Position numbers and translations under genes: made by a program. A DNA stretch of 64,000 bases, taken from Myxococcota bacterium. GTDB lineage: Bacteria > Myxococcota_C > UBA6777. Under the pieces are notes generated by a model that was given only the letters and a program-made list of their open reading frames with translations, did not search any database and had not been told where the DNA came from. Location: assembly GCA_023150835.1 (NCBI GenBank), contig JAKLKB010000008.1, forward strand, positions 18,361-82,360, given 5' to 3'. This document shows, piece after piece, positions 50,301-58,038 of this stretch. Numbering within the stretch: position 1 is the stretch's first letter; each line of letters begins with the position of its first letter.

Positions 50301-51494
50301 AAGACGGGCGAGATGGCTCTTTCCGATGCCACTCTCGCCTTCGATGAAAAGAGCTCTCGATTGGCCGCTCTCTGTTTGTTGGAAGGCGCGTCGAAGCTCT
50401 TTCAGCTCGACCGTTCGACCGATCAGCGGCATCTGTCCGACGAGGCTTTCCGAGCGCATCTGCGAGTCTACAGGGAGCTGTGCGCCGATCCGTTCGAGGA
50501 TCTCGATGCTTTTGGGTCGATCTTTCGGAGCAGGTTGGAGTAGATCGAGCGTAAGTTGGTCGAGCCATTCTGGGATCTCGTCGAACCATTCGCGGGCTGG
50601 CTTGGGTGTGCGGGTTTGTTTTTTTTGCAGGATCTCAGCGTAACTCCCCTCAAAAGGAAGTCTTCCTGCTAGGGCTTGGTACAACATTACGCCAACGCTG
50701 TACCAGTCGCTGGCTTCGGTGAGTGTTCGTTGGTAGGCTTGCTCTGGAGACATATACGCGGGTGTTCCGGCGGCTTTGACATCTTGATCGAGATTGAGTT
50801 GGTTGTGGCGCAGATCCGCGACCAGTCCAAAATCGAGGATCACAACGCGCCCTTCGGAAGTGACGAGGACGTTCGAGGGTTTGAGGTCTCGATGCAGGAG
50901 GCCCATCCGATGGAGGGTATCGACGCCCTGCGCCAGTTGGCGAAGTGAACTGAGCAGGCGCCCTAGATGAAAAGGGGCGCGGGCTTCGGGTGGGACGGAG
51001 TGCTCGGCGGGATGGTCGGGGTTGTATCGGGGCTTTTCTTCGTCTTCGCCTGTAGGCAAGCCGATGTCGGAGATGGATCTTGTGTCGAGGTAAGCCTGCA
51101 TGGCGAGAAGAGAGCGGGTGGGGCCTTCGACGAAGGAAGACAGCTTTGGGGGGATCTCTGATGGGTGTGCGGGCTGTTTTCTGGTGTACTCCAAAAAGTC
51201 CACCCCGTCGATCAGTTCCATCGTGAAGAAGAGTCGACCTGTCTCGTCGTCGGCTACAAGGTCGTGGAGAGCGACGAGGTTGGGATGGGCGAGATCTGCG
51301 AGGGCTCTAAACTCTCGCTTGAATTTGGAAAGCATCTCCGCGTCTGGGGTCTTGAGCGTTTTGAGCGCCACGACCGTGTTGAGCTGGTGATCGAGGGCTC
51401 GGAACACCACACCAAACCCTCCTTCTCCCAACTCTCCCAACAGCTCATATCGGCGATTTCCTAACCACACGGATGTCTCTTGTTTTTGTGTCAT
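47331..51494 (-). CDS. Multidomain Ser/Thr kinase with AAA ATPase and TPR-like region
   Basis: Signalling protein of 1387 residues with the PknK-like layout. The N-terminal kinase spans about 15-360, with GELGEGGFGVVFRALD, VALKTLK, HRDLKPSNVLV and DFGLVADL. An insert between the N-lobe and the HRD loop (about residues 120-180) is longer than usual. An AAA_16/STAND-type ATPase follows: LIGRTVELKELRRAF, Walker A GESGIGKS near 385-392 and Walker B VIFFIDDLQWGDEDS. The remaining 700 residues are helical and TPR-like (AFAQAARWYRHALTLQPDLA). No DNA-binding C-terminus or membrane helix was seen. ATG 51494 is favoured over the 51593 track start, which begins in a low-quality leader. Confidence 0.9.
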   Translation of the reverse strand: MTQKQETSVWLGNRRYELLGELGEGGFGVVFRALDHQLNTVVALKTLKTPDAEMLSKFKREFRALADLAHPNLVALHDLVADDETGRLFFTMELIDGVDFLEYTRKQPAHPSEIPPKLSSFVEGPTRSLLAMQAYLDTRSISDIGLPTGEDEEKPRYNPDHPAEHSVPPEARAPFHLGRLLSSLRQLAQGVDTLHRMGLLHRDLKPSNVLVTSEGRVVILDFGLVADLRHNQLNLDQDVKAAGTPAYMSPEQAYQRTLTEASDWYSVGVMLYQALAGRLPFEGSYAEILQKKQTRTPKPAREWFDEIPEWLDQLTLDLLQPAPKDRPKSIEILERIGAQLPVDSQMRSESLVGQMPLIGRTVELKELRRAFQQTESGQSRALFIEGESGIGKSHLARLSVALLQGEAPALALCARCYKQESIPYKAMDGLMEQLSYHLNMLPPSELRVLIPEGIEELIQIFRVMRRVRPLQIDEYEQALDPTEQRRRAFGALRELLHRISKKRKVIFFIDDLQWGDEDSAALLIELLRPPDPPALFFLGCFRSEDLDSSPFLQKFLIHHQFFGTSFPLTRLVVKGLSVAEAAELAALMLGQPSKSRSTLLFSLAKQAGGNPYLLEELVRYLQQHTPAEQLADLLQASTEAEEEEAPPEDDARNEWQRKLDPMLQSVQLRHVFEARFSQLSDKQQELLYLLATAGQPTTRKLLLRVLDSPLEAADLGQLRHQHLIRLRESQKDEEIDIYHERHRETLLELLDQHDTEAKRQFHKRLANALSEEQIPDAKRLAFHLSQTGDFFEALAYTLRAARDAEDALAFAQAARWYRHALTLQPDLAQERDIYQGLAGALATQGLGESSADAYLKAAELTQSLQQQKKIPQEEAQHLQRQQRLQAATQLIRCGQLQRGFDILPPLLKELNLQWSHSPSKTIWTWLRYRIRLFFQRFPDIFDLPFHRNPSLHSSPTQTTVDLKELYEHQTSKHKQSDFPSRLSLEQTLRLEACRVVSIDAGLIDPLQGMAFQAQHLLEAIRARDPYRLALAYAMEAAYGSFQRSSRNHNRQRRTEEMTAQALTIGKQLNNPHIIGFCSLTTGFAAFTGGSWRRAYDRCRQAESILRKSCTGVTWELSNAHFYTMNALLFMGEFRECQRTLPLILHEAEDRGDLYTQTNLRLGVAPKLLLVQDQPERALETIDLALEPWSKRNFHLQHYIELVNRGEVALYQDLPFPLWEYIHQQWGQIRRGLFLQIQFNRIELYHLRGRCALACALQSLGSERKKFFREAVRCAKIIEREVVRWAFPWSLQLRAGCAFLDGKPEQGLQYLTAAEARLEDTDTFAYTHATMLCRGLWLANDEGAKLVRAALEWMGSQDIRAPLRLAHALLPGSLPPDAEKRMVSLSAT

Positions 51495-52114
51495 CCAGCT
51501 CACTCTGCAAGCTCGTTGGCTATCGGATCCGCGCCCCTGTGCGCTAAACCACCGAAAAGCAATGATTCTTCTTGATGGGATTGTGGCGAGCACTCAGATG
51601 ACGCAACGCGTCGATTTGCTTTGCCTTTCGCCGAGCGTAGACGTGGGGCGTCGAACTGTCAAGTTGTATGACGAGAGTGGATCTCTTCGGAGGAACGGAG
51701 CAGACTTTTTTGTAGAAAGGAGTTATACGATATTCGAGTGATGTATCCACAAAGGAGAGTACGTAGACGCACGAGTGTCGGGCAGCCAGAGGGGGGCATT
51801 TGATCCAACGAATTCATTTCGAGTTCAAACCTGCGAACGATCATCTCGGGTAGTGCGGGGTTTCGCACCTCACCCCTGTCAAAGGCGGACATCCCCATGA
51901 CCCACGGGCGCAAACAAGGTTTGCTGTGCGTTATGGGGAAAGCAAAGCCAACGTCTCTGCCATCCGTACGCTTTTTTCTCCCCCCCCTCGCCTCTGCGAC
52001 AGCAGGGAGAGGGGGGCTGGGGGGGGGGAGGGTCAAACGACGCTTGAAGTGTCGCGAACACGGCTTTTTTTGGCAACTGCATCAGCCCGATGAGAAAAGA
52101 ACAATAGAAGCTGC
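51495..52114. other. Intergenic region with partial family A and family B repeats
   Basis: No gene seen. A left-end fragment of family A occurs at 51725-51797 (ATACGATATTCG, GTACGTAGACGCACGAGTGT, GGCAGCCAGAGGGG). A family B tail lies at about 52030-52078 (GGGTCAAACGACGCTTGAAG, CGCGAACACGGCTTTTTTTGG). ORFs 51659-52036 and 51897-52166 show no domain and look like repeat translation. Confidence 0.55.
51725..51797 (+). repeat. Truncated family A element
   Basis: Left half only: ATACGATATTCG at 51725, then GAGTGATGTATCCACAAAGG, nearly identical to 40335-40365. No matching right end (CGGATTTCGTAT) follows within 150 bases. Confidence 0.7.
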
Positions 52115-52774
52115 TCACTCTTGGATAGACCACGTTGCTTTGCTCATCAGAAAAAGACCGGTATAATACGTGAAAGCATTAACAAAACCAAAGTTTGGGA
52201 TGTCTCCATGCGCGAGAAATTCGTAAGCCACTTGAAAATCGGTGCAGAAGAACAGAAACATACCGAGCGAGGCCATCAAAGCCCATCCGAGCTTGTTTTG
52301 CACGTAATTAGTCATCGAAAATGACCATGCCAGCGTGATCACAAGCAGATACACCGCCGTAAAAATCTGAAACAGAACGCTTTCATGGGGAAAGAGAAAG
52401 AAGAAGTAGAGTCCAAAGGCGACACCAAAGGCGAACAGCGCGGGGAGCAATAGAGAGAGGAGTTTTTCTTTGCGAAATTCGATGTATTGGGAGAAATTGT
52501 AGATGTTGAAGAGGTGTGCGATCAGGAAGATGCCCATCCCAAGCGGGAAAAAGATCGGGAGCGTGGCGTCCGCAAACAGGATGACCCATAGCGTAATGTA
52601 CAGCACTTTCGCATACTTTGAGTTCCTTTGCACGACAGCAAAGATCAAAGGGAGCAAGATCGAGATCCTTAAAACGACATCGATGAGGGTGTAATGGGGA
52701 GAGCCGATGAAGAAGGTGTCGTTGATCGCGATGATCAACGCCAACCCAAAGTAAACGACACTGACGATCAGCAT
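52115..52774 (-). CDS. YhhN/TMEM86-like integral membrane protein (putative lysoplasmalogenase)
   Basis: A 219-residue polytopic protein with about seven hydrophobic spans. Motifs resemble the YhhN family: ILFADATLPIFFPLGMGIFL, IAHLFNIYNFSQYI, LVITLAWSFSMTNYVQNKLG, and FLFFCTDFQVAYEFL near the C-terminus where family members carry an S/T-D pair. Characterised members cleave the vinyl-ether bond of lysoplasmalogen. Substrate use here is not shown. ATG 52774 has GAGGA seven bases upstream. The gene is read divergently from cas6, with about 210 bases between them. It does not look connected to the CRISPR functions. Confidence 0.6.
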   Translation of the reverse strand: MLIVSVVYFGLALIIAINDTFFIGSPHYTLIDVVLRISILLPLIFAVVQRNSKYAKVLYITLWVILFADATLPIFFPLGMGIFLIAHLFNIYNFSQYIEFRKEKLLSLLLPALFAFGVAFGLYFFFLFPHESVLFQIFTAVYLLVITLAWSFSMTNYVQNKLGWALMASLGMFLFFCTDFQVAYEFLAHGDIPNFGFVNAFTYYTGLFLMSKATWSIQE

Positions 52775-52985
52775 GGTGGTTCCTCGTGTGGCATGGGGGG
52801 ACACATCATCCCACCCTTCGTTCTATCAACAATCGCGAACAGAAGCTACGCACTTGGCTTGTTTCATAAGGAGAGGTATTATGCCCTGTCCAAAGTGCTG
52901 CTCCTTTGTCGGAAGTGAGGTAGAACCCCACAACATAAGCCCAACGGCGTAAGTCCCAAATACAAAACAAATAAAGGAGAATATC

Positions 52986-54161
52986 TTGCGAAAAGAGTTT
53001 TCTCGCTCTGAAGAAGAAAGTATCGAAAACGCATTACGCGACCTCAAAATTGCTCGATTCCGTGTTGTGCTGCGTTTGGAGTCTCCGCTCCAACTTGAAG
53101 CGCTTCCGATCCATGCTTTGCGTGGCGGATTGGGCTTTCATTTGCGCCAACTTCATTGCCATCCCGAAGCGCAGAAGACTTGTTCTTATTGTCGCGCCGA
53201 ACGCGGTGAATCCGTGCCCAACGACGCCCCAAGCCTCCCTTCATTGAAACGCTTTTCTGGCGAAACTTCTGTCGAGCCTTCTGCCGAGCCTTCTGCCGCT
53301 CTTGCCGTGTCCCATCCTCTTTCGAGCGATTGTCCTTATGTCCAACTGTTCCATCCCGTCGACGAAAAAATGCAGCCGATCTCTGCACCTTTTCTGATCT
53401 CTGCGCCGCTTGCTCCGCTCGCCTTGAGACGCGATCAACTCGCCTTTGATCTCACTTTGATCGGTGAGGCGCGTTATGCTCTGTCTGCTTATGTGGCTGC
53501 CTTTTCGAGGATGGGTGACACCTTGCGGCTTCCTGCCCCCCGCCCGAGGCACCGTGAGGATCGCGAACCTTCGGGGCTTGGGACTCTTCAAACACCTTTT
53601 CGTGTGGAGTCCATCCAACAAGTCGACGCCCAAGGACTCTGTGCGGCTTCATGCGTCGAAGACGGTCGGTTTTGCTCTGACCAACCGCTGGAATTGTCGC
53701 TGGCTTCTTGGGCGGATCAGACGGCTCTTTCGTTTCGCCGTTTGGTGATCGAAACCGTCTCTCCTCTCCAACTCGAAGCGCCGCATATCCGTTATGCACG
53801 AGGGAATACGCACAAGTCTGATCGTGTTTTCCTACAATATCTTACCATCGATGATTTGTTTCAGCAGATCTGCCGCCGCTTGTCCAACCTTCTGCGCTTG
53901 CCTTTTTGGTCGGGTGAGCCGATGTGGGTCCTTGTCGATCTCCCTCCACGCTTGGATTTCATTGAAGCCCAATACCAATGGGTCGAGGAAAAGAAAAAAC
54001 ATCGCGAAAATAAATCATTTAATCTGAGCGGATTGACTGGGCGTTATGTCGTCAGTGGCCGCCCGGGCGGATTGTGGCCTTTTTTACAGATGGGGCGCTT
54101 TTTGCAAATCGGTCGCCGCACTACTTATGGCAATGGGCAGTTTCAAATCCACGCTTCTTGA
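52986..54161 (+). CDS. cas6: CRISPR-associated endoribonuclease Cas6 family
   Basis: Predicted pre-crRNA processing nuclease of 391 residues. The N-terminal half has the Cas6-type strand LKIARFRVVLRLESPLQLEA followed by HALRGGLGFHLRQLHCHPEA and a TCSYC pair. CPYVQLFHP comes about 50 residues later. The C-terminal half carries the PF10040-like ending: GLTGRYVVSGRPGGLWPFLQ, MGRFLQIGRRTTYGNGQF, a Gly-rich RAMP loop. Start codon is TTG 52986 with AAAGGAG seven bases upstream. It converges with cmr6 at 33 bases. It is the only cas gene here in plus orientation. Catalytic residues cannot be fixed from sequence alone; His56 and His58 are candidates. Confidence 0.82.
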   Translation: MRKEFSRSEEESIENALRDLKIARFRVVLRLESPLQLEALPIHALRGGLGFHLRQLHCHPEAQKTCSYCRAERGESVPNDAPSLPSLKRFSGETSVEPSAEPSAALAVSHPLSSDCPYVQLFHPVDEKMQPISAPFLISAPLAPLALRRDQLAFDLTLIGEARYALSAYVAAFSRMGDTLRLPAPRPRHREDREPSGLGTLQTPFRVESIQQVDAQGLCAASCVEDGRFCSDQPLELSLASWADQTALSFRRLVIETVSPLQLEAPHIRYARGNTHKSDRVFLQYLTIDDLFQQICRRLSNLLRLPFWSGEPMWVLVDLPPRLDFIEAQYQWVEEKKKHRENKSFNLSGLTGRYVVSGRPGGLWPFLQMGRFLQIGRRTTYGNGQFQIHAS

Positions 54162-54194
54162 GCAAACTTCCCCCAAACGAAGAGCTTTTAAGAA

Positions 54195-55193
54195 TTATTT
54201 ACCCACCAATTCAACTTTTTGCAAAACGAGCAAGGTCTTGCCATCTTCGCTGTTGCGCTCGCGCCATTGCACCAACACCGCTTGTCCTTGCTTTGGCTCG
54301 CTTTTTAAAAAGTCTTCTGAAAACAGCTTGTTGCGATCTTTCTTTTTCCAATCAAACGAAAAATTGCCTGCGTCTGTTTCGATCTGGATGGTTGAAATGC
54401 CGTCATTTTTCGCTTCAAACTGCGTGACGATCCCTTCTTGTTTATTTTCCTTTGGAGGTGGCGTGAAGTTTAACGAAAGGTGTCCATACCCTGCAGCCGT
54501 TTTTCCTCCAATTCCGTATTCCATGAGCGCAATTTTCAAGATATCCATCACCAAACGGACCCACGCCTCTTCTCCTTTTAAGGCGATCAAATACTCTCCT
54601 GTTGCTGACAAAAACGGCACAGGATTTGGGCTGTCCCAATCTGCGGGGGGCTTCTTCCCACTCCCGTAATAATCGGCGTGATGAACTGTCATCACATCGG
54701 GCCACAACGCCTTTCCTTTCCACCCCGAATTCGGCTTGTATAACGCATCGAAAAAAGTGATGTTTCCCGCTTCTTCGGTCTCCCCAAACAGATAACGAAA
54801 GGCAGCGCTCTCTCGCCTGATATCCGCCAGCTCATTCGCTGCAAAGTGAGAAACCAACCCTTTTAATGCCGAACCCGGAATATACGGAACTCCGTAGGTT
54901 TTATGCAGCGTCATCCCTGTTTCGATCAACGATTCGGAACCCAAACCTACAACCATCCGCCCTTGTACAGACGCCAATGCTGTGATCGCACCGTATTCGT
55001 TTAAGCCCTTTTCCCATGACTCAAAGAAATGCTTATAAAAAGCAGGCTCTTTGATGGCGTGCGTGTTCGACACGTGTTGGCGGCGTGCTTCTGTGTCGTC
55101 TTTGTTCTGCGTTTCAATGTAGCACTCAAACCATAGCCCTGCATGACTACACTGCGCTGCTTTGTAAGACAAAAGTGCTTCTCTTCGTGACAT
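54195..55193 (-). CDS. cmr6: Type III-B CRISPR RAMP protein Cmr6
   Basis: Caps the Cmr4/Cmr5 filament at the end near the target RNA 3' side. The 332 residues include MVVGLGSESLIETGMTLHKT, YGVPYIPGSALKGLVSHFAA and a C-terminal EYGIGGKTAAGYGHLSL, which are the conserved Cmr6 Gly-rich loops. The C-terminal 90 residues (NFTPPPKENKQEGIVTQFEA onward) look like an extra OB-type domain, longer than in most Cmr6. Upstream GGAGGCTGGAGG provides ribosome binding. It starts 15 bases after the cmr5 stop codon. Last gene of the cmr operon. Confidence 0.92.
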   Translation of the reverse strand: MSRREALLSYKAAQCSHAGLWFECYIETQNKDDTEARRQHVSNTHAIKEPAFYKHFFESWEKGLNEYGAITALASVQGRMVVGLGSESLIETGMTLHKTYGVPYIPGSALKGLVSHFAANELADIRRESAAFRYLFGETEEAGNITFFDALYKPNSGWKGKALWPDVMTVHHADYYGSGKKPPADWDSPNPVPFLSATGEYLIALKGEEAWVRLVMDILKIALMEYGIGGKTAAGYGHLSLNFTPPPKENKQEGIVTQFEAKNDGISTIQIETDAGNFSFDWKKKDRNKLFSEDFLKSEPKQGQAVLVQWRERNSEDGKTLLVLQKVELVGK

Positions 55194-55208
55194 CCTCCAG
55201 CCTCCGTC

Positions 55209-55589
55209 TTAGTCGTTGTCTTCGCTTGCGTCCACCTTGAGCAAAGACTGTGTGAATCGCTTGTGCCAAAGCAACACAGCGAGTGTTTCTTGAGTCAGGC
55301 GGATATAGTTCTGTAATGAAGCCGACCGAACTTCTTTCAACAGGGCTTCTTTGCTGTTTTGTTTCAGCAGCTTCGCGTCATGGAGTTGTTTTGCCAGATG
55401 ATCCAGAAGCAATTTTTGATCTTCGTTACCGCGTGATTCTACAAAGTGCAATGCTTGTGTAAGACCAGCGCTCTTGACCAGTACAGGAAGTTTATGCGCC
55501 ATCGTTCCGTATTTTTTCGCTTCGCTTTTTCCGGCCAACGGCTCCATCAGTTCGAAGGCTTTCGCTGCGCGTTTTTGCTCGCGTGTCAC
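55209..55589 (-). CDS. cmr5: Type III-B CRISPR protein Cmr5
   Basis: Small helical subunit (126 residues) that forms the minor filament beside Cmr4. Features include TREQKRAAKAFELMEPLAG, a KYGTMAHKLPVLVKSAGL helix with the conserved LPv.i..nGL pattern, and a C-terminal helix (YIRLTQETLAVLLWHKRFTQ). This matches Cmr5. GTG 55589 is used as start. It overlaps the cmr4 stop in GTGA and has GGAGGTGC upstream, inside the end of cmr4. The 4-base overlap implies translational coupling. Confidence 0.93.
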   Translation of the reverse strand: MTREQKRAAKAFELMEPLAGKSEAKKYGTMAHKLPVLVKSAGLTQALHFVESRGNEDQKLLLDHLAKQLHDAKLLKQNSKEALLKEVRSASLQNYIRLTQETLAVLLWHKRFTQSLLKVDASEDND

Positions 55590-56458
55590 GATGCACCTCC
55601 CACCAATCTCATGCTGCACAAGCCACGTCCGACAGTCGCTTTTCCGCCGAATTGCAACGTACCGCTGCTCAGTTTTTGAAGCTCACCAAAGGCTTCTTTG
55701 GCCTCCACCCATTCTCCGCCCACTTTGATCGATTGAAAAAGCGCCAGTCCGTACAAGATGCTTTCTGCGGGTAGATTTTCTTCATACCACAAGCCACCTT
55801 TTTCCACGCTTTTTGTCTCTTCTTTGATCTTAATGCGTGCGTTGATCTCTGTTCCTGTTTCAAGAAAATAGCTCAACATATCATCCGAGATCAGGCAAAG
55901 TCGTTCAACGAAAAGCTCTTGCCATGTCGGATCTGCAAAAAGCTGTTGGCTCAACCAAACCGCCCATGATTGTAGCTCGTTGCTGGCGACCGCATCCAGA
56001 TCAAGGTCTTCAAAGATCACTTTGTTGTTGTTTGTGCAGATCTTTGTTTTCGAGGTGACAAAGGCTTGCTCTTCTTTCGGAGCGGGGATCTTTTCGGGGA
56101 GTCCCTTGAGACCGATATCACGAAGATCCCGCGCAAAGCGCTTCAACACAAACGGGGAGGTCACCCACGCAAAGGTTCCCACAAAGCTGCGCAGCGGCAA
56201 GCACAGCAAAGACAGATCGGAAAACTGCAACGATCCCGCATGATCCGCTGCGTTGTCTGTCTCAGGACCAAACAGCTTTTTGCGCATCGCTTTGTCCACA
56301 CAAGCCGTACGCAATACTCCTTTGCACGAAGAGCCCGGCAAATAGGGAATCCCTGTCACCTTTTCCCGCGCAATCGGCAAGTCGATCACGCCGATACCTT
56401 GCCCTGTTCCCGCATGAAGCGGAGAAAGGGCATGCAACAGAACCAACTTCGCTTGCAT
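55586..56458 (-). CDS. cmr4: Type III-B CRISPR RAMP protein Cmr4 (Cas7 family)
   Basis: Backbone subunit that coats the crRNA and cleaves target RNA at 6-nt intervals. Sequence markers are VLLHALSPLHAGTGQGIGVI, DLPIAREKVTGIPYLPGSSC, KGVLRTA, and the C-terminal GTLQFGGKATVGRGLC loop. The catalytic Asp expected in the flexible loop after the first strands is likely the one in GVIDLPIARE; known Cmr4 uses an Asp at this point. Length is 290 residues. ATG 56458 has AAGGAG eight bases upstream; 56464 is an alternative two codons earlier. A MITE-like element separates it from cmr1. Confidence 0.93.
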   Translation of the reverse strand: MQAKLVLLHALSPLHAGTGQGIGVIDLPIAREKVTGIPYLPGSSCKGVLRTACVDKAMRKKLFGPETDNAADHAGSLQFSDLSLLCLPLRSFVGTFAWVTSPFVLKRFARDLRDIGLKGLPEKIPAPKEEQAFVTSKTKICTNNNKVIFEDLDLDAVASNELQSWAVWLSQQLFADPTWQELFVERLCLISDDMLSYFLETGTEINARIKIKEETKSVEKGGLWYEENLPAESILYGLALFQSIKVGGEWVEAKEAFGELQKLSSGTLQFGGKATVGRGLCSMRLVGGAS

Positions 56459-56503
56459 GATCATACTCCTTCTCTTGAAAATGATGATTTGTTTATTTGA
56501 ATG

Positions 56504-56675
56504 ATAAGACTTACGCGGTTGGCCTTGTTCGGTGGGGCGAGGTACCACGCCCCGCAAGGGACCTGTGGCCCCTTGACCCCGTTTGGGCGGAACAACCCTA
56601 CGTTTTTCAAACCAACCTCGGCTCCGCTTGATATACCGCGAACACGGCTTTTTTTGATCGCTGCGTCATTCCTAC
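56504..56675. repeat. Family B/C MITE-like element inside the cmr operon
   Basis: Left end ATAAGACTTACGC (56504-56516) and degenerate right end GCGTCATTCCTAC (56663-56675) resemble the ATAGGACTTACGC / GCGTAAGTCCTAT ends. The interior has GGGGCGAGGTACCACGCCCC, AAGGGACC..GGCCCCTTGACCCC, TTTTTCAAACC and CGCGAACACGGCTTTTTTTG. It fills the gap between cmr1 and cmr4. The right end overlaps the cmr1 stop codon. Confidence 0.8.
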
Positions 56676-57928
56676 AGCGAGTTCAAAAAGGCTTGCAGAG
56701 GATCGGTCTCTCCATTGAGCGGTACGATGGCACTGGCCTCTTGGGGGGTGACATGGGCCGATTGCTTGCCTTTCGAACCGCTTTTGTTCAGGAGCAGATC
56801 GTTCGCAAACGGAAACGGGGCGCGAAGCACCAACGCCACGCCCACCACGTTGCTCCCCGTGTGGAAGGGGCGCAGGATCAGCGGCGAAGCCATCCGATCC
56901 CAATCAAACGGGCGCAGCTCGACATCGCCCGGCTCTCCGCGTCTGTCTGTCTCTCTTCTTTGTTGGAAATGGAAGATAATCGGTAGGCCGAAAAAAGCTC
57001 GTGGAAATCTTCGGATCACTTTCCCGCTGACATGGACGACAGGTGTTCGATGTGCTGGGGCGCTTTGGCGTGTGATCGCTCGAATGGCGTCAGGTTCGGG
57101 CCACTTGCTGCGCCCCGGGGTCGGAGGCGTCCCTTTGTTGCGTTGTTGGCGGAAGTTCTTGTATCGCTGCAACAGATTGGACCAGATGGCTTCCGCTTGT
57201 TTGTTTTCTCCTACGCAGCGCAATCGGGCTCCATGCAAGATCGGCATCTCGATGTTTCCACCTGTGGCCAAGGCGTAGTGCTTGAGTTCTTCTTGTAATT
57301 TCGCACAGAGTTTGTCTGCTTTTTCGGGATATTTGACTTCCTCGCCGTCGCGTTTTCGCAGATGCAACGCACCAAAGCCGCGCCGCCCACGCGCACCGAT
57401 CCAGCCGAAACAACTCCACGCCCACAACGCCGCTTCCACCTCTGCTTTCAGCGAGCTTGGATAACGCAGTGTCAGCTTGAATTGATGGCCCCACGGTGGC
57501 TCAAAGAGCGGTTCGCTTTGGGCTGGAAACGCTGCATACGAATAAGGCGACTTAAAGTGTCCGATATTTTTGACTGGGGCACCGCCGTGTTGGATACTTG
57601 AAGGAAGTGTGAAAGGTTTGCTTGCCTGTGTCTGTTCGACGGTGATCTGGACGCAAGAAGGCTGTTCGGTGGAGCCCCAGATGGCGGACTCTTTTGCGTG
57701 GAGTTCGTGTGTATTTTTGCAGGCTGCGCCGCGTGTGGCTCGCCACCAAAAGCGCAGATGCCCTCGGATAGTCGGCACGCGGATCGGCGTCACTTCGTCG
57801 GGTTTGCCTGCATCCACGCCGCCACCGTAAATAGGGGTAATCACGGTATATTCACGCGTTTCTGTGATGATCTCGTCTTGTCTCTTGACCCGATTGAGGC
57901 TTGGAAGGGCGGGAGGTTGTTTCGGCAT
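56672..57928 (-). CDS. cmr1: Type III-B CRISPR RAMP protein Cmr1
   Basis: A Cas7-like subunit at the 3' end of the crRNA complex. The 418-residue product begins with RVKRQDEIITETREYTVITP, then IYGGGVDAGKPDEVTPIRVP and TIRGHLRFWWRATRG, the family's hallmark IRGhLRfWWRa. Two RAMP Gly-rich regions follow (GARGRRGFGALHL). ATG 57928 (MPKQPPAL) has GGAGAGG upstream. A TTG at 58042 overlapping the cmr3 stop by TTGA is possible but would add 38 atypical residues. Its stop codon abuts a MITE-like element. Confidence 0.92.
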   Translation of the reverse strand: MPKQPPALPSLNRVKRQDEIITETREYTVITPIYGGGVDAGKPDEVTPIRVPTIRGHLRFWWRATRGAACKNTHELHAKESAIWGSTEQPSCVQITVEQTQASKPFTLPSSIQHGGAPVKNIGHFKSPYSYAAFPAQSEPLFEPPWGHQFKLTLRYPSSLKAEVEAALWAWSCFGWIGARGRRGFGALHLRKRDGEEVKYPEKADKLCAKLQEELKHYALATGGNIEMPILHGARLRCVGENKQAEAIWSNLLQRYKNFRQQRNKGTPPTPGRSKWPEPDAIRAITRQSAPAHRTPVVHVSGKVIRRFPRAFFGLPIIFHFQQRRETDRRGEPGDVELRPFDWDRMASPLILRPFHTGSNVVGVALVLRAPFPFANDLLLNKSGSKGKQSAHVTPQEASAIVPLNGETDPLQAFLNSL

Positions 57929-58038
57929 AGCCTCTCCTTCTGATGTGTGGCTTCTTTTTTTCTTGTCGAAGGCTTCTTTTGAATCTTCTTCGCTCAGGAA
58001 ACGCTTTCGACACCAAGAGTATCGCTCTCTTTGGGCTT

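Noticed and set aside
51659-52036. 125-aa minus-strand ORF upstream of the large kinase
   Set aside because: Spans repeat-derived sequence (family A fragment) and shows no domain.
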